Of a stretch of 9,762 bases of DNA, positions 1 to 6,472 are shown piece after piece. The notes beneath the pieces are model-generated. The model ran no database searches, was not told the origin of the DNA, and saw only the letters and a program-made list of their open reading frames with translations. Position numbers and translations under genes: made by a program. This DNA comes from an uncultured Eubacterium sp. (lineage in GTDB: Bacteria > Bacillota > Clostridia > Lachnospirales > Lachnospiraceae), in contig CAJTSV010000054.1 of the NCBI GenBank assembly GCA_910579075.1, forward strand, positions 15,205 to 24,966. The letters run 5' to 3'. Positions within the stretch are counted from its first letter, which is position 1. Every line of letters begins with the position of its first letter.

Positions 1-238
1 CCTGGTAAAAGGTCTGCACGTCCGGCTCAATTAAAAATCCCTGGCCGGCCTGAAGGTCGAAGCGGGTGCCGCCCGCATAGTAGCGGCCTTTTCCTTCCAT
101 AATGTAATGCAGCACATAATGCGGGCGCACAGCCGGGCCGAAGCTGTGCAGCGGCGCGCATTTGGAATAGCCGCACAGGCACAGGTACAGGTCGTGAAAC
201 CGGTGGTCCGGGTAATGCAGTACATAAGAATCTTCCAT
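1..238 (-). CDS. AraC-family transcriptional regulator, N-terminal part (cut by left edge)
   Basis: Reading the minus strand from an ATG at 238-236 gives 79 uninterrupted codons to the window edge. The product begins MEDSYVLHYPDHRFHDLYLC. It continues with a cupin-like sensor segment typical of AraC-family sugar regulators: a HYVLHYIMEGKGRYY strand, then a LQAGQGFLIEPDVQTFY turn. AGGAGA at 254-249, ten bases upstream, is an acceptable ribosome binding site. The start lies 67 bases after the stop of the complete AraC gene on the same strand, with no clear terminator hairpin between, so the two are probably co-transcribed. The same region of that neighbour (IIHFILSGKGFY then LSAGQMFLIQPGEPVTY) is clearly similar, so the two look like paralogues. 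The DNA-binding domain lies outside the window, so the family call rests on the sensor domain and context. Confidence 0.8.
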   Translation of the reverse strand, partial: MEDSYVLHYPDHRFHDLYLCLCGYSKCAPLHSFGPAVRPHYVLHYIMEGKGRYYAGGTRFDLQAGQGFLIEPDVQTFYQ

Positions 239-305
239 CTGAAGCGGTTCTCCTGTCTGGGTCTTTTTCTGTCTTGCGAAACAGCTTCTGAATCATAAAA
301 GCCTG

Positions 306-1229
306 TTAATAATAAAAGTCTTCTTCGTTGTCTGTCAGCTGCTTCTCGCTGTAATGAATGGCAGTTGATTTATGTTCCCGGTAGTATTTCGGGCTGACGC
401 CGAATTTCTTTTTAAATGCCTTGGAAAAGGTCAGCTGGTCTTCATATCCGACGGCCATGGAAATTTCCTTTACCGTATCAGCCGTGCCGACAAGCAGGCT
501 GGCCGCCTTGTGCATCCGGAAATCTATCAGGAATTTCTGGATGGACATGCCAAGCTCTTTTTGGAATGCATAATTTAAATAGGCCCTGCTGATGCCGATA
601 TGATCCGCAATGTCGCATACATGGATGCCGTCCTTATAAAAGCATTTGATATGTTCAATGGCAAGCTCCACATAGACCCTTGCGCTGTAGCTGCTGCCCT
701 GCGGGGCGCGCTGCTTGGTCAGCTTGTTGTGGCTGTCCACAAGCCTGGAAAACAGCATCAGCATCCATGCTTCCCGGCCAAGCTCATTTACGAAAGTAAG
801 CGATTTGCAGTCCAAAATATGATCAATGCAGTCCGTTACGTCTTCTGGATGGACAGGAGAAGGCAGCACAGGCTTTTTCGGGGAAAAGCCGCACTGCTTT
901 AAAATAGCGTCCGAACGGATGCCGCTGAAGCCAATCCATGCATAATGCCATGGGTCTGCGGCGTCGGAGCCGTATGTAACCGGTTCGCCGGGCTGTATTA
1001 AAAACATCTGCCCGGCGGACAGGGTGTAAATGTTTCCGTTTGCAGTAGAATAAAAGCCTTTGCCGGAAAGGATAAAATGTATGATGTATTCGTCCCGTGG
1101 CCCGGCACAGATATGGGAGGGGCGGCATTTTTCCCGTCCGGCGTGAACCAGATTAATATCCAAAGATGTCTCTTTTAAATGCTCCAGGCAGCGGAAAGTA
1201 ACACTATCTGTATATTTTACATTACGCAT
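306..1229 (-). CDS. AraC-family transcriptional regulator (MsmR/RafR-like)
   Basis: A 307-residue protein with the usual AraC sugar-regulator layout. Residues about 25-105 form a cupin-type effector domain (IIHFILSGKGFY, LSAGQMFLIQPGEPVTYG, then DPWHYAWIGFSG). A helical linker covers about 125-175. The C-terminal half carries two helix-turn-helix units: about 203-228 (VCDIADHIGISRAYLNYAF) and 252-283 (VKEISMAVGYEDQLTFSKAF followed by KKKFGVSPKYYR). The second unit has the family signature closely. The start is fixed by AAGGAG at 1244-1239, nine bases before the ATG. It is transcribed divergently from the sugar ABC importer operon, the standard arrangement for its direct activator. The likely effector is an alpha-galactoside or a product of it, inferred from the GH36 gene downstream. 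The tail after residue 285 is acidic and shows no recognised motif. Confidence 0.93.
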   Translation of the reverse strand: MRNVKYTDSVTFRCLEHLKETSLDINLVHAGREKCRPSHICAGPRDEYIIHFILSGKGFYSTANGNIYTLSAGQMFLIQPGEPVTYGSDAADPWHYAWIGFSGIRSDAILKQCGFSPKKPVLPSPVHPEDVTDCIDHILDCKSLTFVNELGREAWMLMLFSRLVDSHNKLTKQRAPQGSSYSARVYVELAIEHIKCFYKDGIHVCDIADHIGISRAYLNYAFQKELGMSIQKFLIDFRMHKAASLLVGTADTVKEISMAVGYEDQLTFSKAFKKKFGVSPKYYREHKSTAIHYSEKQLTDNEEDFYY

Positions 1230-1263
1230 AGCAAATCTCTCCTTTTATAAAATTAGTCAACAT

Positions 1264-1314
1264 TCAGCGAGCGAAAACTGGAACTAAATAACGGAACAAG
1301 TAAGGTACTGACAT
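1264..1314 (-). CDS. Possible 16-codon leader ORF upstream of the AraC gene
   Basis: On the minus strand, AGGTGAG at 1330-1324 is followed nine bases later by an ATG (1314-1312). It opens a 16-codon frame, MSVPYLFRYLVPVFAR, ending in TGA at 1266-1264. AGGTGA matches the 3' part of the full Shine-Dalgarno sequence. The stop lies 34 bases before the AraC start codon. It could be a translated leader peptide affecting AraC expression, a tiny hydrophobic-basic peptide, or a chance frame. Support is limited to the ribosome binding site and position, and no homologue is recognised. Confidence 0.25.
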   Translation of the reverse strand: MSVPYLFRYLVPVFAR

Positions 1315-1439
1315 AAAAAATAACTCACCTGCTTTTTTGATTGATGTGAACTGCACAAAATCCAGCTGCAAATCTGGCTGTTTATTAATCATATTTATAA
1401 CTTTTGCCGAAAATGCAGTATGTATGACAAGTTATTTTT

Positions 1440-1481
1440 GATTATACCATATATTTGATGATTTTTCCATAGTGAAAATCA
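1440..1481. promoter_or_regulatory. Putative AraC-type operator: direct repeat plus overlapping inverted repeat
   Basis: GATTATACCATA (1440-1451) and GATTTTTCCATA (1460-1471) match at 10 of 12 positions with a start-to-start distance of 20 bp. That is about two helical turns, the geometry bound by two subunits of AraC-family regulators. Overlapping the second copy is a perfect 7-bp inverted repeat, TGATTTT (1459-1465) and AAAATCA (1475-1481). Inside it is the small palindrome GTGA-AAA-TCAC (1472-1482). The site lies on the importer side of the divergent region. Binding by the adjacent regulator is inferred, not shown. Confidence 0.45.
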
Positions 1482-1533
1482 CATAAAAATATTTAATTAA
1501 TCCATTTATGAAAAATGTATAAATAAGTACAAT
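1469..1533 (+). promoter_or_regulatory. Candidate promoter region of the ABC importer operon
   Basis: Two -10 candidates are visible: TTTAAT (1492-1497) and TACAAT (1528-1533), each one base off TATAAT. Neither has a good -35. For TTTAAT the -35 position (1469-1474) overlaps the promoter-proximal half-site of the putative operator. This resembles class II AraC-type activation, where the activator replaces a strong -35. The sequence does not decide between them, and the leader would be about 45 to 80 bases. Confidence 0.35.
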
Positions 1534-1581
1534 AATTACGATAAAAACATTACGAAATTATAAAAAAAGGAGGAAATAAGT

Positions 1582-2937
1582 ATGAAAAACAAAAAAAGGT
1601 TACTGGCGCTGGGCCTTGCAGCCGTTATGACGGCAGGGACACTGGCAGCCTGCGGCGGCGGAGACGACGGCAGCGCAGGCAATAGCGGAAGCAGCGGAGA
1701 TACCGGGTCATCCGGCGGTTCGGGCGGCGAAATCCAGGTAAATATCTGGGATAACAACCAGCTGGCAGGCCTGCAGCAGATTGCAGATGAATGGTCTAAG
1801 GAGTCCGGCATTAAGGTGAATATCAACGTCGTAACCTGGGACAGCTACTGGACACTGTTAAGCTCCGGCGCACAGGGCGGTGAAATGCCGGACGTTTTCT
1901 GGATGCATTCCAATACAGCGCAGATGTATATGGAAAATAACCTTCTGTTAAACCTGGATGATTATATCGCAAAAGATGACAAGATTGACATGGCAAATTA
2001 CTATGACGGTATTGTAAGCCTGTACCAGTCCAATGGTACCCAGTATGCAATCCCGAAAGACCATGATACGATTGCGCTTCTTTATAACCAGGCAATCTTT
2101 GACAAGTATGACGTAGAAACACCGACCGATGACTGGACATGGGATGATGTTTATGAAGCAGCGAAAAAGATTACCGAGGCAGGAAAAGCAGACGGCGTGT
2201 ACGGATATGCACTGAACGTTTCCAACAATCATGACGGCTGGTATAATCTCATTTATGATTACGGCGGAGAGGTTATTACCGAAGACCACAAAGGAACAAC
2301 GATTGGCTCAGAGGGAGCAAAAGCAGGCATGGAAATGGTGCGCAAGCTGCTTACCGTTGGTGTTCCGCAGAGCGCGGTTGCTGAATCCGGTACAGACTCC
2401 CTGTTTACTTCCAACCTGGTCGGCATGATTACACAGGGTTCCTGGATGGTAAATACATTCTATACAGCAGAACATGCAGCAGATTATAAATGGGCACTGA
2501 TGCCATATGCAGATGTGAACGGAAACGGACAGTGTGATGAAGGCGAAAGATGTTCTGTATACAACGGCCTTGGATGGGCAGCAGCTGCCAATACTTCCAA
2601 TCCGGATGCAGCATATTCCCTGATTTCTTATTTCTGCTCGGAAGAAGGACAGAAAAAGCAGTCTGAGCTGGGCGTAACGATGGCTGGATATAAGGGTGTA
2701 TCGGATGTATTTGCAAACTCCTTTGAAGGCATTGACCTTTCTCCGTTTACAAGAATTGAAGAAGAAGGTACCCTGTTCTTCCGTCCGTATACACGTAATA
2801 CAACCGTATGGGAAGATGCACTTCAGCAGGCAGGCGGTTTCTTAGACCCATGGCAGAATCCGGAAGATGAGTCCCTGATGTCAAAAGCCTGCGACAATGC
2901 ACAGAAAATTATTGAAGATGCCATTGCGAACGAGTAA
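1582..2937 (+). CDS. Sugar ABC transporter substrate-binding lipoprotein (CUT1 family)
   Basis: A 451-residue extracytoplasmic sugar-binding protein. A signal peptide with basic start (MKNKKR) and hydrophobic core ends in the lipobox LAAC, with Cys24 as lipidation site. Residues 25-49 are a Gly/Ser/Asp linker that would tether the domain above the membrane. The rest has the SBP_bac_1 pattern: IQVNIWDNNQLAGLQQIADEW near the start of the lobe, GGEMPDVFWMHSNTAQMYMENN, and the IPKDHDTIALLYNQAIFDKY hinge region. An EF-hand-like loop, DVNGNGQCDEGE, sits at 311-322. AGGAGG eight bases upstream fixes the start. It is first in an operon with two permeases and, further on, a GH36 enzyme, so an alpha-galactoside such as raffinose, stachyose or melibiose is the inferred ligand. 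Aromatic residues such as Trp and Tyr are frequent, as usual for oligosaccharide binders. Confidence 0.93.
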   Translation: MKNKKRLLALGLAAVMTAGTLAACGGGDDGSAGNSGSSGDTGSSGGSGGEIQVNIWDNNQLAGLQQIADEWSKESGIKVNINVVTWDSYWTLLSSGAQGGEMPDVFWMHSNTAQMYMENNLLLNLDDYIAKDDKIDMANYYDGIVSLYQSNGTQYAIPKDHDTIALLYNQAIFDKYDVETPTDDWTWDDVYEAAKKITEAGKADGVYGYALNVSNNHDGWYNLIYDYGGEVITEDHKGTTIGSEGAKAGMEMVRKLLTVGVPQSAVAESGTDSLFTSNLVGMITQGSWMVNTFYTAEHAADYKWALMPYADVNGNGQCDEGERCSVYNGLGWAAAANTSNPDAAYSLISYFCSEEGQKKQSELGVTMAGYKGVSDVFANSFEGIDLSPFTRIEEEGTLFFRPYTRNTTVWEDALQQAGGFLDPWQNPEDESLMSKACDNAQKIIEDAIANE

Positions 2938-2978
2938 GCAGGCAGGCATACATACCGTTTGATTTTATGAAACAGCTT

Positions 2979-3009
2979 CTGCAGCCATGCGGCTGTGCAC
3001 TGGCTGCAG
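2979..3009 (+). other. Intergenic stem-loop between binding-protein and permease genes
   Basis: CTGCAGCCA (2979-2987) and TGGCTGCAG (3001-3009) form a perfect 9-bp stem around a 13-base loop. The loop contains GGCTG (2991-2995), which could instead pair with CAGCC (2982-2986), giving a competing shorter hairpin. No U-tract follows, so this is not a standard full terminator. In many sugar importer operons such a hairpin protects or processes the message so that binding protein exceeds permease; that role is inferred here. Confidence 0.55.
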
Positions 3010-3061
3010 GAACACATTTAGGAGTTAAATATTTCATAAATTATAGATAAGGAGGGGGACA

Positions 3062-3958
3062 ATGAAACAAACAATGACATTGGCCCAGAAAAAAGAGGCG
3101 GCCTGGGGCTGGGCATTTATCATGCCGACAATGTTAGGACTGCTCATCCTGAACTTTTATCCGATTTTCGATACGATTTACCAGTCATTCTTTAAAACGG
3201 GTGATTTTGGCCTTGGAAATGTATTTATCGGAGCGAAAAACTATCAGGATATGCTGTTTGGTTCCGGAAAAGAAGAATTGTGGCAGTCGCTGTGGAATAC
3301 GATTAAATATGCGATTATTGAAGTACCGTTTTCTGTAGCAATTTCTATAGTTCTTGCTGTATTCTTAAACAGAAAAATGAAAGGCCGTTCGGTATACCGT
3401 ACTATTTTCTTCCTGCCTATGGTCTGTGCGCCGGCAGCAGTTGCAATGGTATGGAAATGGCTTTACAACCAGCAGTTTGGTCTTTTAAACAATGTTTTCC
3501 ATACAAATGTGCCATGGATTTCCAGCCCGAACATTGCCTGGATCTGCATCGGCGTTATCGGTGTGTGGTCTATCATCGGTTACAATATGGTGCTGTTCCT
3601 TGGGGGGCTTCAGGAGATTCCGGGAGATTATTACGAAGCAGCAAGGATTGACGGTGCAAGCGGCATCCGCCAGTTTTTCAGCATTACCATGCCTCTGCTT
3701 TCCCCGACAACATTCTTTATCGTACAGACACGTATTATCGGCGCGTTAACCATATTTGACTTAATGTTCATGGTTATGGACAAAACGAACCAGGCTTTGA
3801 GCAAGACACAGTCGATTGTATATGTATTCTACCAGTATTCGTTCACAAACGGAAATAAGGGCGTGGGTGCAGCAATTGTCGTTATCCTGCTTGTATTTAT
3901 CCTGGCTCTGACAATTATCCTGCAGAAACTGGAAAAGAAACTTGTATACCATAACTAA
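3062..3958 (+). CDS. Sugar ABC transporter permease 1 (MalF/MsmF-type)
   Basis: A 298-residue inner-membrane permease of the binding-protein-dependent type. About six membrane segments are visible, near residues 16-38, 84-102, 113-134, 158-181, 213-237 and 267-288. The cytoplasmic EAA loop, which docks on the ATPase, reads YYEAARIDGASG with E192, A193, A194 and G198, and ends at MPLLSP (P211). This is the short MalF form without the large periplasmic insertion of the enterobacterial protein. AAGGAGG at 3049-3055, six bases before the ATG, marks the start. It follows the binding-protein gene after 124 bases and precedes the partner permease by 14 bases, so it should form a heterodimeric channel with it. 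The substrate is inferred from the operon. Confidence 0.94.
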   Translation: MKQTMTLAQKKEAAWGWAFIMPTMLGLLILNFYPIFDTIYQSFFKTGDFGLGNVFIGAKNYQDMLFGSGKEELWQSLWNTIKYAIIEVPFSVAISIVLAVFLNRKMKGRSVYRTIFFLPMVCAPAAVAMVWKWLYNQQFGLLNNVFHTNVPWISSPNIAWICIGVIGVWSIIGYNMVLFLGGLQEIPGDYYEAARIDGASGIRQFFSITMPLLSPTTFFIVQTRIIGALTIFDLMFMVMDKTNQALSKTQSIVYVFYQYSFTNGNKGVGAAIVVILLVFILALTIILQKLEKKLVYHN

Positions 3959-3972
3959 GGAAGGAGAAGAAT

Positions 3973-4815
3973 ATGGAAAGCTATGAAGCAAAACAGAGGA
4001 TGACATCCGTCCTCATTCATGTGATTCTGATTGTCTTTTCAGTCATTATGATTGTTCCGTTTGCCTGGATGATTCTCACTGCCTTAAAGACCAATCAGGA
4101 AGCAATCTCCGTTAATCCGTTCTATATTCTTCCACAGAACGGCTGGCACTGGGAGAATTTCGGAACGGTATGGAAAAGCTATAACTTTGTAATTCTTTAC
4201 AAAAATACACTGCTGATGATTTTCTTCCGTGTTTTATGCGCATGCCTGACCGCAACAATGGCTGGCTACGCATTCGGGCGGCTGAATTTCCCGGGAAAGA
4301 AATTAATGTTTTCGCTCGTACTCGTACAGATGATGGTACCGGGACAGATTTTCATTATTCCGCAGTACCTGATGATTTCCAAAATGGGCATGATGAATAC
4401 GACCTTCGCGCTTGTATTTCCGGGCCTTGTTACCGCATTTGGTACATACCTGTTAAAGACCGGTTATGAAGGGCTTCCGAAAGACCTGGAAGAAGCAGCC
4501 GGGCTGGACGGATGTAATGTCGGGCAGAGATTCTTAAAAATCATGATGCCTCTGACACGTTCCTCCATGGTTTCGCTTGGCATCTTTACCGCAGTATTTG
4601 CGTTTAAAGACCTGATGTGGCCGATGATTGTCTGCACAAAGGCAGAGACGACCACACTTTCTGCAGCGCTTGCAAAAATGCAGGGACAGTTTACAAGCGA
4701 TTATCCATCCATGATGGCAGCAGCAGTGCTTGCAGTTGTGCCGATGATTATCATTTATGTAATTTTCCAGAAGCAGTTCGTCGAAGGTATTGCAACTTCC
4801 GGCGGCAAGCTGTAG
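3973..4815 (+). CDS. Sugar ABC transporter permease 2 (MalG/MsmG-type)
   Basis: A 280-residue partner permease. Membrane segments lie near 11-36, 78-101, 110-131, 143-163, 198-220 and 246-265. The EAA loop is present as LPKDLEEAAGLDGCN (E174, A175, A176, G180) followed by the conserved MMPL (P193). The end EGIATSGGKL matches the typical MalG-type C-terminus. AAGGAGA at 3961-3967 just after the upstream stop supplies the ribosome binding site. The 14-base gap to permease 1 implies co-translation and a heterodimer. No ATP-binding subunit gene follows, which is common in Firmicutes CUT1 operons that share one MsmK/UgpC-type ATPase. Confidence 0.94.
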   Translation: MESYEAKQRMTSVLIHVILIVFSVIMIVPFAWMILTALKTNQEAISVNPFYILPQNGWHWENFGTVWKSYNFVILYKNTLLMIFFRVLCACLTATMAGYAFGRLNFPGKKLMFSLVLVQMMVPGQIFIIPQYLMISKMGMMNTTFALVFPGLVTAFGTYLLKTGYEGLPKDLEEAAGLDGCNVGQRFLKIMMPLTRSSMVSLGIFTAVFAFKDLMWPMIVCTKAETTTLSAALAKMQGQFTSDYPSMMAAAVLAVVPMIIIYVIFQKQFVEGIATSGGKL

Positions 4816-4897
4816 CATAAGCAGGGCAGGCTTTCTGCGCAGCCTGGGATTACAGCACAGTTAAGAGCATGGCTCTTTGCATGAAAGAAACTGCGGC

Positions 4898-4938
4898 AAA
4901 TGGGCCGGGTGCTGGCGGGTGCCGGCATCCGGCCATTT
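4898..4938 (+). other. Strong GC-rich hairpin in the spacer
   Basis: The 5' arm 4898-4916 pairs with the 3' arm 4921-4938 in an almost continuous stem: AAATGG, one bulged G, then CCGGGTGCTGGC, against GCCGGCATCCGGCCATTT, closing on a GGGT loop (4917-4920). That is 18 base pairs with two G-U wobbles and one bulge. Only three U residues follow the GC part, so termination would be weak. It fits a transcription attenuator or a 3'-end stabiliser for the transporter message. Confidence 0.6.
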
Positions 4939-5003
4939 CTGGAATAAACAGTCAGGCTGACGGGGCATTAAAATTGCAGCGAAGCAAAGCTGAGCTGAGG
5001 GAT

Positions 5004-5030
5004 ATCTGGCACTCGCAGTATTTGCCAGAT
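5004..5030 (+). other. Perfect 8-bp stem-loop upstream of the membrane-protein gene
   Basis: ATCTGGCA (5004-5011) and TGCCAGAT (5023-5030) are exact inverted repeats around an 11-base loop, ending 75 bases before the chosen start codon at 5105. It could be an RNA structure or a protein-binding palindrome. Nothing in the sequence decides which. Confidence 0.45.
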
Positions 5031-5104
5031 GATTGTGCAGGCATGACACCTGGTTTATTGCCCGCGAAAATAAATGTGCATATCAGAATGGATGGTGGCG
5101 GAAA

Positions 5105-5791
5105 ATGGACGTATTAAGGGTATATTTCGCAGAGGAAAAGAAGAAGATTGCGGGAATGGATGTCCGCGCGAAGGCAGAGTATATCTGGGAGTATTATAAA
5201 CTGTGGATTATCGGCATTACATGTGCGCTGGCTGCGGTAATCGGCTTTACCGTCCACTTTCTGGTGACGCCGAGGGAAAACTGGTTTTATGCGGTATTTG
5301 CGAACACCTATGCACAGGCCGGGGAGCATTCGCAGTTTTGGGACGGGTTTGTGGAATATGCCGGCCTGGATGTAAAAGAAAAAAATGTCGTATTTAACAG
5401 CACCTGCTATTTTGACCCGGAAAGCAGCGGCTATAACCAGTATTATAATGCCTTTGTGGCATACGTGGATTCCGGCACGATGGATATCGTGACGATGGAA
5501 ACCGAAGATTTGAAAGCCCTTGGGAAAAAGGGACGGCTGATGGATTTGTCCAACAAAGAGATAGCCGGCACGCTGGCGGAAAAATATAAGGACAGGCTGG
5601 TATATGCAGTGCCCAATGATACCGAATACAGTACGGACCCGGTTCCGGTCGGTATCGATTTGAGCGATACCTGTCTGGTAACGGAGTATCATCTGTATGA
5701 GGACAGCTGTGCTTTAGGGTTATCGGCCCTTGCACCGCATGTCGGTCAGGCTGAAGTATTTCTGGAGTATGTATTGAGCAGGGAGGAATAG
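5105..5791 (+). CDS. Single-pass membrane protein with extracytoplasmic domain, function unknown
   Basis: A 228-residue protein if translation starts at the ATG at 5105. GGTGG at 5094-5098 is a weak ribosome binding site for it. An in-frame ATG at 5033 would add 24 residues of unconvincing composition. The N-terminus is cytoplasmic and charged (YFAEEKKKIAGM then AKAEYIWEYYKLW). One membrane helix covers about 32-54. The rest should face outward. Parts of that domain recall extracytoplasmic solute-binding proteins, such as SGTMDIVTMETEDLKALGKK near 123-142 and a following LMDLS. The C-terminus (residues 181-226) starts PVGIDLSDTC and ends AEVFLEYVLSRE. The N-terminal pattern resembles hypothetical Lachnospiraceae proteins as I recall them. 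The stop is three bases before the YesL-family start, so the two are probably made together. A sensor, accessory binding or transporter-assisting role is possible but unproven. Confidence 0.75.
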   Translation: MDVLRVYFAEEKKKIAGMDVRAKAEYIWEYYKLWIIGITCALAAVIGFTVHFLVTPRENWFYAVFANTYAQAGEHSQFWDGFVEYAGLDVKEKNVVFNSTCYFDPESSGYNQYYNAFVAYVDSGTMDIVTMETEDLKALGKKGRLMDLSNKEIAGTLAEKYKDRLVYAVPNDTEYSTDPVPVGIDLSDTCLVTEYHLYEDSCALGLSALAPHVGQAEVFLEYVLSREE

Positions 5792-5794
5792 CAT

Positions 5795-6463
5795 ATGAGT
5801 AATCTTCTGGGTGGTTTTTTATCAAATGACAGTACGTTTGGAAGGATCATGACCCGAATCTGGATTATCGTGGCGGCAAACATCCTGTTTGTCCTGTGTA
5901 CCGTTCCGGTCATAACCATAGGGCCCGGGCTTGCGGCACTGCATTATACGATTTTGAAAATGCTGCGCACGGACGGGGACATCAGCCCGATTGCCGCCTT
6001 CTGGGAAGGGCTTAAGGCGAATTTCAAACAGGCGCTTGCCGCATGGCTTGCGATGCTGGCGCTTGCGGTATTTCTCTGGCTGGAATGGTTCTGGTGCGGG
6101 CAGTTTGGCGGAATCTTTCAGATGTTCCGTATCGGCCTTGGAGCAATCGGGGGGATTGTACTTGTAACAGGCCTTTACCTGTTCCCGACGATGGCCGCGT
6201 TCCGGGCAGGAATGAAAGACCTGTTAAAAGACAGCATCTTTTTTGCATTCCGCAAGCCGCTGTATCTGGCGGTTATCCTGTTTTTCAGCATTTTTCCAAT
6301 GCTGCTGACGTTTACGGAAATCCAGATGCTGCCGCTGTATGCGTTTGTCTGGGTGACCTGCGGATTTTCGCTTGTCTGCATGGTGACCGACATCCTGCTG
6401 CTGCGGGAGTTTGAGCCGTATCTTCCGAAGGTAGACGAATTTGGATATTTTGTAGAAGAATAA
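5795..6463 (+). CDS. YesL-family (DUF624) membrane protein
   Basis: A 222-residue integral membrane protein. The N-terminal half carries the DUF624 pattern: a first membrane segment with ANILFVLCTVPVITIGPGLA, then ALHYTILKMLR, and FWEGLKANFKQA before the second segment. Further segments lie near 81-100, 112-131, 155-173 and 178-200. The C-terminus is short and acidic. The family is named after Bacillus subtilis YesL of the rhamnogalacturonan locus and recurs in sugar ABC importer operons. Its biochemical role is not known. GGGAGG at 5781-5786, inside the end of the upstream gene, serves as ribosome binding site, which suggests translational coupling with that membrane protein. Confidence 0.88.
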   Translation: MSNLLGGFLSNDSTFGRIMTRIWIIVAANILFVLCTVPVITIGPGLAALHYTILKMLRTDGDISPIAAFWEGLKANFKQALAAWLAMLALAVFLWLEWFWCGQFGGIFQMFRIGLGAIGGIVLVTGLYLFPTMAAFRAGMKDLLKDSIFFAFRKPLYLAVILFFSIFPMLLTFTEIQMLPLYAFVWVTCGFSLVCMVTDILLLREFEPYLPKVDEFGYFVEE

Positions 6464-6472
6464 CAGATTACA

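Larger units (their letters stand above)
1230..1581. promoter_or_regulatory. Divergent intergenic control region between the AraC gene and the ABC importer operon
   Basis: This 352-bp AT-rich stretch separates two divergent genes and should hold both promoters. The importer side ends with AGGAGG at 1568-1573, eight bases before the ATG at 1582. The possible operator repeats lie at 1440-1481. On the minus strand, TATGAT (1393-1388) and TATAAA (1399-1394) could serve as -10 elements for the AraC gene, but no good -35 sits upstream of either, so that promoter is not assigned. A small ORF with its own ribosome binding site lies at 1314-1264 in the would-be AraC leader. No sequence matching the catabolite-repression (cre) consensus was seen. 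Confidence 0.7.
4816..5104 (+). other. Hairpin-rich intergenic spacer, no convincing gene
   Basis: This 289-base stretch separates permease 2 from the next gene and is full of inverted repeats: CAGGCT/AGCCTG (4827-4832 and 4841-4846), AAGAGC/GCTCTT around a three-base loop (4863-4868 and 4872-4877), a long GC-rich hairpin (4898-4938), and ATCTGGCA/TGCCAGAT (5004-5011 and 5023-5030). None has a strong U-tract. No clear promoter is seen. It may hold a partial terminator or processing sites that lower expression of the distal genes, or a small structured RNA. Confidence 0.6.

Noticed and set aside
27..296. Out-of-frame minus-strand reading frames at the left edge
   Set aside because: They are Pro/Arg- or Cys/Ala-rich, while the third frame gives a clear AraC-type sensor domain running off the edge.
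277..2982. The 13-mer GAAACAGCTTCTG occurring both near 277 and near 2970
   Set aside because: About one repeated 13-mer is expected by chance in a window this size, and the surroundings do not match.
5033..5104. Upstream ATG extending the single-pass membrane protein by 24 residues
   Set aside because: The added residues are Cys/Trp-rich and do not look like a natural N-terminus. The ATG has no ribosome binding site and overlaps the end of a stem-loop, while the ATG at 5105 gives a typical start.
4869..5117. An 82-codon plus-strand frame in the spacer after permease 2
   Set aside because: No ribosome binding site, its ATG lies in a hairpin loop, the composition is not protein-like, and it overlaps the start of the real downstream gene.
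5114..5692. A 192-codon minus-strand frame opposite the single-pass membrane protein gene
   Set aside because: It is antisense to a gene with a clear membrane helix and coupled downstream neighbour, and it shows no motif or ribosome binding site of note.
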